A stretch of 56,059 nucleotides of DNA from a bacterium. Lineage in GTDB: Bacteria; Cyanobacteriota; Vampirovibrionia; Gastranaerophilales; Gastranaerophilaceae. This document shows positions 8,020-15,836 of this stretch, piece by piece. A program made the translations under genes and the position numbers. Where the stretch lies: assembly GCA_017478515.1 (NCBI GenBank), contig JAFVDH010000064.1, forward strand, positions 1 to 56,059, read 5' to 3'. How positions within the stretch are numbered: position 1 is the first letter of the stretch; each line of letters opens with the position of its first letter. The notes beneath the pieces are model-generated. The model was not told the DNA's origin, did not search any database, and saw only the letters and a list, made by a program, of their open reading frames with translations.

Positions 8020-8946
8020 ATGACAGTATATGAAAGTTTAACTGATTTAATAGGAAAAACACCTCTATTGGAATTAAAACATTTTGAGAAAGAAGTAGAT
8101 GCCGGTGCAACGATTATCGGTAAGTTGGAGTATTTTAATCCTGCGGGTTCTGTGAAAGACAGAATTGCAAATGCTATGATTACGGATGCGGAAAACAAAG
8201 GTCTTATAAATAAAGATACTGTCATAATTGAACCTACAAGCGGAAATACAGGAATTGGTCTTGCATCTGTTGCTGCGGCAAGAGGGTACAGAATAATTCT
8301 TACTATGCCTGAAACGATGAGTATAGAAAGAAGAAATCTTTTAAAAGCTTACGGTGCCGAACTTGTTTTGACAGAGGGAGCAAAAGGGATGAAAGGTGCT
8401 ATTGAAAAGGCTGATGAGCTTGCTGAAAATACGCCGAATAGTTTTATTCCAAGTCAATTTACAAATCCTGCAAACCCTCAAATTCATAGAGAAACGACGG
8501 GGCCTGAAATTTGGAATGATACAGACGGTAAGGTTGATATTTTTGTTGCCGGCGTTGGTACAGGCGGTACTGTGACTGGCGTTGGTGAATATTTGAAATC
8601 TAAAAAAACTGATATAAAAATTATTGCGGTGGAACCGGCGACATCACCTGTTTTGTCAAAAGGTGTTGCCGGTGTTCATAAAATTCAGGGGATAGGTGCA
8701 GGGTTTGTTCCTGAAACTTTGAATACTGATATTTACGATGAAATAATTGCAGTTGAAAACGAAGATGCTCTTGAAACAGGCAGATTGCTCGCTAAAAAAG
8801 AGGGCTTGCTTGTTGGAATTTCTTCAGGTGCTGCTGCTTATGCGGCAAGTATTCTTGCTAAACGTGACGAAAATAAAGGAAAGGTTATTGTGGCTCTTTT
8901 GCCTGATACGGGTGAAAGATATTTATCAAGCCCTATGTTTGCATAA
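8020..8946 (+). CDS. cysK: Cysteine synthase (O-acetylserine sulfhydrylase)
   Basis: A 308-residue PLP enzyme that makes L-cysteine from O-acetylserine and sulfide. Visible features are the PLP lysine in [10 protein letters not shown] (Lys46), the phosphate-binding PTSGNTGIG loop near residue 75, and the glycine-rich [11 protein letters not shown] motif. The [12 protein letters not shown] segment and the C-terminal PDTGERYLS are typical of CysK. The start at 8020 is chosen because AAGGAG lies 6 nt upstream; the frame could extend to a TTG at 7972 but without support. It has its own promoter. A second leader frame begins 1 nt after its stop. In Firmicutes CysK also acts as co-repressor partner of CymR; a CymR-like protein is encoded nearby. 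Confidence 0.93.
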   Translation: MTVYESLTDLIGKTPLLELKHFEKEVDAGATIIGKLEYFNPAGSVKDRIANAMITDAENKGLINKDTVIIEPTSGNTGIGLASVAAARGYRIILTMPETMSIERRNLLKAYGAELVLTEGAKGMKGAIEKADELAENTPNSFIPSQFTNPANPQIHRETTGPEIWNDTDGKVDIFVAGVGTGGTVTGVGEYLKSKKTDIKIIAVEPATSPVLSKGVAGVHKIQGIGAGFVPETLNTDIYDEIIAVENEDALETGRLLAKKEGLLVGISSGAAAYAASILAKRDENKGKVIVALLPDTGERYLSSPMFA

Positions 8947-8947
8947 T

Positions 8948-9040
8948 ATGATTAATATTATATATAATAAAATTCACTATTTGGTAATTAAAGTCTGTTG
9001 CTGCTTTAGCAGAGACAGGTTTTCTTTGCTGAATTTATAA
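8948..9040 (+). CDS. Second putative Cys leader peptide, up to 30 aa
   Basis: A 30-codon frame starts 1 nt after the cysK stop (TAATATG) and contains VCCCFS, with Cys codons TGT TGC TGC at 8996-9004. It ends at TAA 9038-9040. There is no clear ribosome-binding site, so translation would depend on ribosomes finishing cysK and reinitiating. An internal TTG at 8981 is an alternative start. The Cys triplet mirrors the leader at 5602-5658 (MCCCSF), and the frame precedes a methyltransferase-mccB-mccA operon for cysteine synthesis. That repeat of the pattern is the main argument that it is real. Confidence 0.5.
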   Translation: MINIIYNKIHYLVIKVCCCFSRDRFSLLNL

Positions 9041-9076
9041 TAAACTTTTTTATTATTTTCAGCCGTATTATTTTTT
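8993..9076 (+). promoter_or_regulatory. Candidate attenuator upstream of the mcc operon
   Basis: Alternative hairpins overlap the Cys codons. The first is GTCT (8993-8996) and CTGC (9001-9004) with GCAGAGAC (9009-9016). The second is AGCAGAG (9008-9014) with CTTTGCT (9024-9030), 7 bp including one wobble. The third is a long terminator-like stem with arms 9028-9044 and 9049-9063 and a T-run at 9071-9076. The second and third share 9028-9030 and exclude each other. The geometry is less clean than in the 5.6-kb attenuator: the leader stop lies in the terminator arm, and a stalled ribosome would partly cover 9008-9014. The regulatory sense is therefore uncertain. Confidence 0.45.
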
Positions 9077-9195
9077 ACTCAAAGCCTGTTTGAAATTTTG
9101 CTTTACTTAGTTCTGATTAAGGATTAAGGCGGCTGTATTGAAAATGATTTTTATTAAATAAATAGTTTAATTTTACGTTAATAAAGAGGTTTAAT

Positions 9196-10068
9196 ATGAA
9201 AAATGCCCAGGAAAGTCTAACTGCTAAACTTTGTTCTTTTGCAAGAGCTCATCATTCAAATTTTATCAAGCAAAAAATATTTGATGATTATTTGGCTTTT
9301 GATATTATGGGCAAAGAGGAATATGATGAAGTTAAAATGCTTGTTAAAAGTGTTTTTTCGAATAATGAAAAATGCTTTGATACGGGAATGCTTTTAAATC
9401 AGTATATTTCCCCTATTTTGCTTCCAAGAATTGCTTATGCCGAAAATGCTTTATGCAGTTTTTCAATTGAGCATAAAAATATTCAATACGTAATAATGGG
9501 CGCTGGCATGGATACGTTTGCGTTTAGAAATACAAACGAAAATATAAAAGTTTTTGAACTTGATCACCCGTCTACTCAAAGATACAAATTGAAACGTATA
9601 AAACATCTTATGTGGAATGTGCCTCAAAACCTTACATTTGTGCCTATTGATTTTGAGGTTGAAGATTTGAAAGATGCACTTTTTAATTCCGGTTTTAATC
9701 CTGATATTCCATCATTCTTTACTATTTTAGGTGTTTCTTATTATTTAGATTTCGGTGCGTTTTCTAAGACGATAGAGGATATTTCGCAAATAATGAATTC
9801 TGTTATTAAAATAGTGTTTGATTATCCTGATGAAACAACATTTGAAGTCCAACGTTCAAAATTTTTGGCAGATATAACGGCATCTCTTGGTGAACCCATG
9901 AAACAGGGATTTTTGTATAGTGATTTTGAAAGTTTATTTTTTGACTTAGGTTTGGATATAGAAAGCCATTTGTCGCCTCAAGATATTCAGAATATTTACT
10001 TTAGGGAGAGAAATGACGGGCAGAAAGCTTATAAAAATATACATTTTATGACGGTAAGAAAAGGATAA
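9196..10068 (+). CDS. Class I SAM-dependent methyltransferase, leucine-carboxyl-methyltransferase (LCM/PPM1) family
   Basis: A 290-residue protein with the LCM-family SAM-binding signature MGAGMDTFAFR (about residues 97-107), then FELDHPSTQRYK, where the Asp/His pair is typical. Family members methylate carboxyl groups of proteins, polyketide intermediates or small molecules. The gene is first in an operon with mccB and mccA, 4 nt ahead of mccB. In Bacillus the mcc operon also begins with a methyltransferase gene (yrrT), so a role in turning SAM into SAH, and then homocysteine, for cysteine synthesis is plausible. YrrT belongs to another methyltransferase family, so this is a functional analogy only. 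An AAAGAGG ribosome-binding site supports the start. Confidence 0.8.
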   Translation: MKNAQESLTAKLCSFARAHHSNFIKQKIFDDYLAFDIMGKEEYDEVKMLVKSVFSNNEKCFDTGMLLNQYISPILLPRIAYAENALCSFSIEHKNIQYVIMGAGMDTFAFRNTNENIKVFELDHPSTQRYKLKRIKHLMWNVPQNLTFVPIDFEVEDLKDALFNSGFNPDIPSFFTILGVSYYLDFGAFSKTIEDISQIMNSVIKIVFDYPDETTFEVQRSKFLADITASLGEPMKQGFLYSDFESLFFDLGLDIESHLSPQDIQNIYFRERNDGQKAYKNIHFMTVRKG

Positions 10069-10072
10069 AAAA

Positions 10073-11230
10073 ATGAAAAAGAACATTGAAACAATTTTAA
10101 TTCATGGCGGAATTCCCGTAGAAGAAAAAACAGGAGCAGTAAATGTACCTATTTATCAAACGTCAACCTATAAGCAGGATGAATTGGGCAAACACAGAGG
10201 TTACGAATACTCAAGAACAGGAAATCCGACAAGGGAGGCTCTTGAAAAACTGATAGCAGACCTTGAGGGAGGTATTGCTGGTTTTGCTTTTGCCTCAGGG
10301 CTTGCTGCCGTTACAACTGTTTTATCTTTGTTTAAATCAGGCGATAAAATACTAATTCCGACTAATGTTTACGGTGGAACATACAGACTTTTAAGCAGAG
10401 TTTTTAGCAATTTTAATATTAATTTTGGCGTTGAGGATTTAAGCGATGTAAGCAAATTAGAAGAAAAAATAACCCCTGATGTTAAGGCTATTTTGCTTGA
10501 AAGTCCTACAAATCCTCTATTGGAAGTTAATGATATAAAGGCTGTTTCTGATATAGCAAAGAAACACGGACTTTTAACTATTGTGGATAATACTTTTTTA
10601 ACCCCTTATATTCAACGTCCGTTGGAATTGGGTGCGGATATTGTTATTCACAGTGCTACAAAATATTTAGGCGGACATTGCGATTTGATTGCAGGGCTTG
10701 TTGTTGTTAATTCTGAAGAGTTAAAAGAAAAAATTGCTTTTCTTCAAAATTCAATAGGTGCAATTCTTGAACCTTTTGATTCTTTTCTTCTGATTCGAGG
10801 CATAAAAACTCTTGGCGTTAGAATGGACAGAATAGTTGAAAATGCCGAATATGCTGTTGATTTTCTTTTGAAAAACGACGGAGTAAAAAATGTTTATTAT
10901 CCGAATTTGAAAAATACCAAAAATTATGAAATTAATAAAAAGCAGGCTAAAAACGGCGGAGGAATGATTTCTTTTGGACTTAAAGACGGCTATGATATAA
11001 ATAAATTTTTTAAATCTTTAAAATTAATTCATCTTGCAGAAAGTCTTGGTGGTGTTGAATCTCTTGTTTGTCATCCGTCAAGTATGACACATGCTGCTAT
11101 GCCGGAAGATTTAAGACAAAAAGTAGGTATAACTGACGGTTTAATAAGACTTTCCGTTGGAATTGAGCATAAAGAAGATATAGTAAAAGATTTAGAACAA
11201 GCAATAAGCGAGGCAAAAAATGTATTATAA
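10073..11230 (+). CDS. mccB: Cystathionine gamma-lyase / homocysteine gamma-lyase (MccB-like)
   Basis: A 385-residue fold-type I PLP enzyme of the Cys/Met metabolism family. The PLP lysine is Lys197 in HSATKYLGGHCD. Other landmarks are VPIYQTSTYKQ, GYEYSRTGNPTR, ESPTNPLLEV and SVGIEHKEDIVKDL. The sequence follows Bacillus subtilis MccB (YrhB) closely through the N-terminal IHGG...EKTGAV...YKQ region. It should cleave cystathionine to cysteine, 2-oxobutyrate and ammonia. Cystathionine gamma-synthase (MetB) is the main alternative, but the neighbour mccA, which makes cystathionine from homocysteine, favours the reverse transsulfuration role. Its end overlaps the start of mccA by 11 nt. Confidence 0.85.
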   Translation: MKKNIETILIHGGIPVEEKTGAVNVPIYQTSTYKQDELGKHRGYEYSRTGNPTREALEKLIADLEGGIAGFAFASGLAAVTTVLSLFKSGDKILIPTNVYGGTYRLLSRVFSNFNINFGVEDLSDVSKLEEKITPDVKAILLESPTNPLLEVNDIKAVSDIAKKHGLLTIVDNTFLTPYIQRPLELGADIVIHSATKYLGGHCDLIAGLVVVNSEELKEKIAFLQNSIGAILEPFDSFLLIRGIKTLGVRMDRIVENAEYAVDFLLKNDGVKNVYYPNLKNTKNYEINKKQAKNGGGMISFGLKDGYDINKFFKSLKLIHLAESLGGVESLVCHPSSMTHAAMPEDLRQKVGITDGLIRLSVGIEHKEDIVKDLEQAISEAKNVL

Positions 11231-12125
11231 CTCAATGCAGGATTTAATAGGCAATACACCGATTGTAAAATTAAACAATATCAATTTACCTGAAAATGTT
11301 AATTTTTATGCAAAATTGGAATTATATAACCCATCCGGTTCTGTAAAGGACAGAACAGGAAAATATATGATAGAAGATGCTGAAAAGAAAGGTTTGCTCA
11401 AAAAGGGCGGAACAATAGTTGAGGCAACGGCAGGTAATACAGGGTTGGGGATAGCTTTTGCGGCAATAAGTAAAGGTTATAAAATAATTTTTGTTGTGCC
11501 GACAAAATTTTCTAAAGAAAAACAAACCTTAATGAAAGCGCTTGGTGCGGAAATTATTAATACTCCGAGAGAAAGAGGAATGCTTGGTGCGGCTGAAAAA
11601 GCTGAAGAATTGCGTAAAACAATACCCGATGCAATATCGCTTGAACAATTTAAAAATCAATCAAATCCGTTGGCACACTATGAAACAACAGGAAAAGAAA
11701 TTTGGGAAGATTTAGAGGACAGAATTGATTATTTAGTTGCGGGTGCTGGCAGCGGAGGCACAATTACTGGGGTTTTAAGATATTTAAAAGAAAAAAAATC
11801 CAATATTAAAGGTGTTTTAGCAGATCCTATAGGTTCAACTATGGGTGGTGGTGAACACGGAGACTATGATATCGAGGGTATCGGAAATGATTTTATTGCC
11901 GAAACGATGGATATGTCTTTGATTGATATAGTTATAAAAGTTTCTGATACTGAGGCTTTTGAAAAATCACGATTACTTGCGAAAAATGAAGGACTTTTTG
12001 CAGGTTCAAGTTCGGGTGCTGTTCTTGCCGCTGCCGAAAAGCTTGTTGAACAGGGTGCTAAAGGAAATATTGTTCTTATTTTTCCTGATAGAGGCGACAG
12101 ATATTTTACAAAAAATTTGTATTAG
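11220..12125 (+). CDS. mccA: O-acetylserine-dependent cystathionine beta-synthase (MccA-like)
   Basis: A 301-residue fold-type II PLP enzyme, paralogous to the CysK at 8020. The PLP lysine is Lys43 in NPSGSVKDR. It differs from CysK at diagnostic sites: ATAGNTG instead of TSGNTG, VPTKFSKEKQTLMKALGA and the EGIGNDFI segment. These match Bacillus subtilis MccA (YrhA), which condenses homocysteine with O-acetylserine into cystathionine. The start at 11220 lies inside the end of mccB and has GCGAGGC ahead of it; ATG 11235 is the alternative. Together with mccB it completes methionine-to-cysteine conversion. No terminator is evident before the convergent regulator gene. Confidence 0.83.
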   Translation: MYYNSMQDLIGNTPIVKLNNINLPENVNFYAKLELYNPSGSVKDRTGKYMIEDAEKKGLLKKGGTIVEATAGNTGLGIAFAAISKGYKIIFVVPTKFSKEKQTLMKALGAEIINTPRERGMLGAAEKAEELRKTIPDAISLEQFKNQSNPLAHYETTGKEIWEDLEDRIDYLVAGAGSGGTITGVLRYLKEKKSNIKGVLADPIGSTMGGGEHGDYDIEGIGNDFIAETMDMSLIDIVIKVSDTEAFEKSRLLAKNEGLFAGSSSGAVLAAAEKLVEQGAKGNIVLIFPDRGDRYFTKNLY

Positions 12126-12154
12126 CCTTGAGTTTATTATATATGACAAAATTC

Positions 12155-12568
12155 TTATATCATATAGTCGTTTAGCAGGCGTTCTGTTTCTTTATTCATA
12201 ATATCCTCAATTGTTATGTTTTTGAGGTAGTCGGAAATAACATTATTGAGCCCGTTTAGGACAGATTTTAGGGCAAAATTTTCTATTTCTTTGTAGTCTT
12301 CTTTTAAAAAGGAGGTTTCAGTTATTTTTAATACATCATAAACGGTTATTTCGTCGGGTTTTAATCTTAACTTATATCCGCCTTGAAAGCCTCTGTTTGC
12401 GTTGAGAATTCCTGCTTTGTTAAGAAGTTGCACTATTTGTTCAAGATATTTTTTTGAGATGTTAATTTTGTTTGAAATATCGGTTAGTGAAATATATCCG
12501 CTGTTTGTATTTTGGGCGAGATATAAGATTAATTGCAAAGAATATTTTCCTTTTGTTGAAATTTTCAT
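12155..12568 (-). CDS. Rrf2-family transcriptional regulator (CymR-like)
   Basis: A 137-residue winged-helix regulator. The N-terminus MKISTKGKYSLQLILYLAQ, helix ISLTDISNKINISKKYLEQIV and wing NANRGFQGGYKL are diagnostic of Rrf2 proteins. It has no cysteine at all, so it cannot hold the Fe-S cluster of IscR or NsrR. Its length and cluster-free sequence fit CymR, the global repressor of cysteine metabolism that works with CysK. The start at 12568 is set by an AAGG ribosome-binding site; an upstream extension lacks support. It lies convergent with and 29 nt from mccA. I infer regulation of the cysteine genes; the operator is unknown, with the repeat at 7895-7928 a candidate. Confidence 0.85.
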   Translation of the reverse strand: MKISTKGKYSLQLILYLAQNTNSGYISLTDISNKINISKKYLEQIVQLLNKAGILNANRGFQGGYKLRLKPDEITVYDVLKITETSFLKEDYKEIENFALKSVLNGLNNVISDYLKNITIEDIMNKETERLLNDYMI

Positions 12569-12738
12569 GAAAAACCTTTCTTCGTTAATTATACGATAAA
12601 CAATGATTAACAGCAACTTATGTTATTGATTAAATCTATGTTCGGTTAAAATTTTTCGAACTCTTTATTTGTTTTGATGTTTTATATATTTTTTGCGTAT
12701 TGTATAATAATTTTTAATTATTTGTGTAAGGAGTTTTT

Positions 12739-13323
12739 ATGAATATTGAAGAATTTAGAGCTTATATGAAAACAGGTAAAGAAGTTGAAACCGATACAGA
12801 AGTTTTCAAAATGTTTCACAAATTAAGTCAGGAGGCTTTGCAAATTACTTCGGATTTAAATAATAAGTATCATACTCCTGAAGAAATAGTTGAAAATTTT
12901 TCAAAATTAACAGGTCGGGAAGTTGATAAATCTTGTGGTATGTTTCCGCCGTTTTATACTGATTGTGGTAAAAATATTCAAGTCGGAAAAAATGTATTTA
13001 TAAATGCGTGCTGCAGATTTCAAGATCAGGGCGGTATTACGATTGGTGACGGCTGTTTTATAGGGCATAATGTTACTATTGCAACAATAAATCATAATTT
13101 TTTACCTGAAAAACGTGCGAATATGTATCCTGCACCTGTTAAATTAGGCAAAAATGTATGGGTAGGTTCGGATTGTACAATTTTACCAGGTGTTACTATT
13201 GGTGATGGGGCTGTAATTGGTGCGGGAAGTGTTGTTACAAAAGATATTCCTGCTATGGCTGTTGCGGTTGGAAATCCTTGTAAGGTTATAAAATATATTC
13301 AGAAACCCACTGAAAAAACATAG
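12739..13323 (+). CDS. Hexapeptide-repeat O-acetyltransferase (maltose/galactoside acetyltransferase type)
   Basis: A 194-residue left-handed beta-helix acetyltransferase of the Maa/LacA/NodL group. The hexapeptide repeats run from about residue 75 to 180 (IQVGKN, ITIGDGCFIGHNVTI, VKLGKNVWVGSDCTI, VTIGDGAVIGAGSVV). The acetyl-CoA-site His is in ATINHNFLPE. The N-terminal helical MAC-like domain ends in MFPPFYTDCG. The enzyme transfers acetyl from acetyl-CoA to a sugar or similar acceptor. A strong AAGGAG ribosome-binding site supports the start. It lies divergent to the Rrf2 regulator. It is not a CysE-type serine acetyltransferase by sequence, although O-acetylserine is needed by the neighbouring enzymes. 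Confidence 0.85.
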   Translation: MNIEEFRAYMKTGKEVETDTEVFKMFHKLSQEALQITSDLNNKYHTPEEIVENFSKLTGREVDKSCGMFPPFYTDCGKNIQVGKNVFINACCRFQDQGGITIGDGCFIGHNVTIATINHNFLPEKRANMYPAPVKLGKNVWVGSDCTILPGVTIGDGAVIGAGSVVTKDIPAMAVAVGNPCKVIKYIQKPTEKT

Positions 13324-13339
13324 GTCGTAATTGAAAAAT

Positions 13340-14032
13340 CTACCTTATTTTTATAACGGCACTATGGCGGTTTTTGGTTTTGTTTTCTTTTCTGTATGAG
13401 AAAAATTTGTCATTATCTTTTACTGTACAATATGGACAAACATCTATATCGAATATTCCTATTTCGTTAAGTTGTTCTTTGTTCAATCCTTTTAAATCAG
13501 CAAAATTGCCGTTAAAGTAAGGTGTATTTATCTTTGTTATACTTGCTTTTAATTTTTTTATTGCATCGGGATAGGTTTCAAATTCTTCAAATGAAATACA
13601 CGGACCTATTGCTGCAACTATGTATTTCGGGTTTGAATTAAAAATTTTTATCATTCTGATTGCTGTTTTTTGAGCAATTCTTTCTGCCGTGCCTCTCCAT
13701 CCTGCGTGGGCTATGGCACTTATGTTGTTTTTGTAGTCGTAAAGTATTACTGGAACGCAGTCTGCAAAATTTAGGTATACAGCTTTGTTTTTAATATTTA
13801 GTATAAGAGCATCCGTGCTATCGTAAATATATTTGTTTTCTTTTACAATTTCAATTTTATCGCTGTGAATTTGTGTCGGATGAATTAATTCTTTTGTGGC
13901 GATGTTTAAATATTCGCAGATTTCTTCAATGTTATCTTTTACAATTAAATTTCTTGATGTAAAAAAATGTTCGGTTTCTATTAAATCCGAGTAATATACA
14001 TCTTTACCGTTTATTTGTTTTACTTTGAACAT
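13340..14032 (-). CDS. pgeF: Peptidoglycan editing factor PgeF (multicopper polyphenol oxidase family, YfiH)
   Basis: A 230-residue YfiH/DUF152 protein. The zinc/active-site residues are visible in PTQIHSDKI (His), LNFADCVPVILYD (Cys) and AIAHAGWRGTAERIAQK (His). The AAIGPCISFEEFE motif is also conserved. PgeF proteins cleave or edit peptidoglycan precursors carrying the wrong residue at position 1 (Ser for Ala) and were earlier called laccases. Length is normal (E. coli 243). It is read away from the acetyltransferase and starts 8 nt after the stop of the broken gene upstream, so the two may have been cotranscribed. Confidence 0.87.
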   Translation of the reverse strand: MFKVKQINGKDVYYSDLIETEHFFTSRNLIVKDNIEEICEYLNIATKELIHPTQIHSDKIEIVKENKYIYDSTDALILNIKNKAVYLNFADCVPVILYDYKNNISAIAHAGWRGTAERIAQKTAIRMIKIFNSNPKYIVAAIGPCISFEEFETYPDAIKKLKASITKINTPYFNGNFADLKGLNKEQLNEIGIFDIDVCPYCTVKDNDKFFSYRKENKTKNRHSAVIKIR

Positions 14033-14040
14033 AATTAATC

Positions 14041-14674
14041 TTAATTTTCTTTTTCGTTTATTGCATATATGAATTTATCAATCAGACTTCGATTATCAGG
14101 TTCAATATAGTTGAATTTAAGTAAGAAAACATCACCTTTATTTATGAATATTTCTTTGCCTTTTTCGATATATGATATAGGAGTTGCGTTATATGCAGCG
14201 ATTGCACCTGATTTTAGACGCTTGCCCTCTTCGTTTTTTACTATACCTTCTGCTGTCTTGTATCCTATTGACAAACACTTTATCACAAAATTTCCTGCAG
14301 TTAAAGCTGTATTTTTTGCTGTTTCTGCTTTGTTTAACTCTGTTGTATATTTTGCGTAAAGGGAGTCTATAGCGGTTTTATTATGGCTTAAATCAGTATA
14401 GTTTTTTATTTTTAATACGAAAGCGGCATTTTGTTTAAGCCTTTTTGGGTCTTTTATTTTGTATGTTTCTGCATAAAAAATTGAACCCTCTTCCAATTTT
14501 AATTTGTCATCTATAGTTATTGTATCAAGTAATTTGAATGTTATAGCAGGAGTATCTTTTTCTGTATCGTATTCTTCAAGAGCTTCAACACGTGCTGTTT
14601 TTGCCGAAACTGTTCCGGTTGTTAAATTTATTTATACTTATAAATATTATTAGTAATGCTTATAGAAGTCTCAT
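14041..14674 (-). pseudogene. Unknown exported-protein gene with a broken 5' end
   Basis: The intact part is an open frame on the minus strand from about 14616 down to the TAA at 14041. Translated, it reads GTVSAKTARVEALEEYDT, then a beta-rich, charged sequence including EEGSIFYAETYKIKDPKR. There is no ATG, GTG or TTG until a TTG at 14496, well inside the conserved-looking region. Upstream, an ATG at 14674 with a GGAAAAACGA ribosome-binding site opens a frame that hits TAA after four codons (MRLL-stop). The same frame then continues as a hydrophobic, signal-peptide-like ALLIIFISIN. A stop plus a frame change therefore separate a signal peptide from the body. Translation from TTG 14496 (151 aa) cannot be excluded. 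The function is unknown. Confidence 0.5.
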
Positions 14675-14721
14675 TCGTTTTTCCTATATTTATCATATCT
14701 ATTATAACCTGTTTTTGATGT

Positions 14722-14733
14722 TATAATCAATTT
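14722..14733 (+). promoter_or_regulatory. -10 box of probable leaderless chromate-transporter transcript
   Basis: TATAAT at 14722-14727 is followed by 6 nt and the ATG at 14734. No ribosome-binding site is present, so the mRNA probably begins at the start codon. Confidence 0.45.
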
Positions 14734-15300
14734 ATGAAAGTTTCGATAAAAGATATTTACATAGCATTTTTTTTGCTTGGAATACAGTTGTTGGGCGGGG
14801 GATATGTTTTAGTTCCTTTAATGACAAAAAGTCTTATAGAAAAACGCAAGTGGATAACAGAGGAAGAACTTGCGGATTTTTATGCGTTAAGTCAGTCTTT
14901 ACCTGGAATTCTCGCAGCTAATATATCATGTTTTACAGGGTATAAATTGAGAGGTAAATGTGGTGCATTTGCTGCATTATCAGGTATTATTACCTCTCCT
15001 GTCGTATCTATAATTTTAATTGCTGAGGTTATTGATAAACTTTTAAAAATATCTTTTATACAAAGCATATTTTGGGGCGTTGGAATTGCTGTCATAATCC
15101 TTGTGTATTTAACTGTAAAAGAAATGTGGAAGTTTAGTTTGACGGATGGTTTAAGCTGGATTATATTTTTAACTGCGTTTTTATTATCTTTCTTTTTTAG
15201 GGTTTCTCCTGTACATATAATTATTTTTTCTGTTGTAATCGGAGTATTGATAAAGCTGCTACAACCCATATTTTTTAAACAAAAAGGCGGTCAAAAATGA
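14734..15300 (+). CDS. Chromate transporter (CHR family), first half-size subunit
   Basis: A 188-residue membrane protein equal to one half of ChrA. The CHR signature LGGGYVLVPLMTKSL is at about 20-34, followed by WITEEELADFYALSQSLPGILAANISCFTGYK. About six hydrophobic helices follow. Short-chain CHR proteins work as pairs encoded by adjacent genes, and the next gene overlaps this stop by 4 nt (ATGA). Characterised members export chromate, but in gut anaerobes the true substrate may be another oxyanion such as sulfate. The start is probably leaderless. Confidence 0.85.
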   Translation: MKVSIKDIYIAFFLLGIQLLGGGYVLVPLMTKSLIEKRKWITEEELADFYALSQSLPGILAANISCFTGYKLRGKCGAFAALSGIITSPVVSIILIAEVIDKLLKISFIQSIFWGVGIAVIILVYLTVKEMWKFSLTDGLSWIIFLTAFLLSFFFRVSPVHIIIFSVVIGVLIKLLQPIFFKQKGGQK

Positions 15301-15836
15301 TTACATTGTGGCATCTTTTTTATGAATTTTTTAAAATAGGTTTGTTTTCATTTGGTGGCGGGTATGCTACAATACCGTTTCTGTATGAATTGGTACATAC
15401 TTACGGATGGTATTCTGCAAGTCAATTAACAAACATGATAGCTGTATCAATGATTACACCCGGGCCTGTCGGTGCTAATATGGCAACATTTGCAGGTTTT
15501 CAAACGTATGGAGTTTTAGGTGGAATTCTTGCAACACTTGCTTTAGTTTTGCCATCTTATTTGCTTGTGATTTTTGTATCTAAAATTTTAAAAGAATATA
15601 AAGATAAGTTTTTAGTAAAGTCTATCTTGTCTTCCTTAAAACCCGCAGGCTGCGGATTGCTTTGTTCTGTCGGATGCAGTTTGTTTAAGTCTCATGTTAA
15701 TTCTGTTTATGCCTTTTGCTTGTTTATATTTCTGTTTTTAATAAGCTTTAAATTTAAGAAAAACCCGCTGTATTATTTTTTATTTGCCTCAATAATCGCT
15801 ATAGTATTGCAGTTGTTTGGAGTTAAATTTGATTAG
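15297..15836 (+). CDS. Chromate transporter (CHR family), second half-size subunit
   Basis: A 179-residue partner of the preceding gene. It carries the CHR signature FSFGGGYATIPFLYE near residue 17, the motif MITPGPVGANMATFAGFQTYG and about six membrane helices. The start overlaps the upstream stop (ATGA), so the two are translationally coupled and likely form a heterodimer. It ends directly beside the convergent amidase gene, with no spacer. Confidence 0.85.
   Translation: MITLWHLFYEFFKIGLFSFGGGYATIPFLYELVHTYGWYSASQLTNMIAVSMITPGPVGANMATFAGFQTYGVLGGILATLALVLPSYLLVIFVSKILKEYKDKFLVKSILSSLKPAGCGLLCSVGCSLFKSHVNSVYAFCLFIFLFLISFKFKKNPLYYFLFASIIAIVLQLFGVKFD

Noticed and set aside
8747..9040. A 97-codon open frame running out of the end of cysK
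   Set aside because: Its first two thirds are out of frame within cysK and have no coding character. Only its last 30 codons, beginning at ATG 8948 after the cysK stop, are kept as a leader-peptide candidate.
12739..13323. Serine acetyltransferase (cysE) completing the cysteine block
   Set aside because: The N-terminal domain and the hexapeptide region match the Maa/LacA sugar acetyltransferases rather than CysE.
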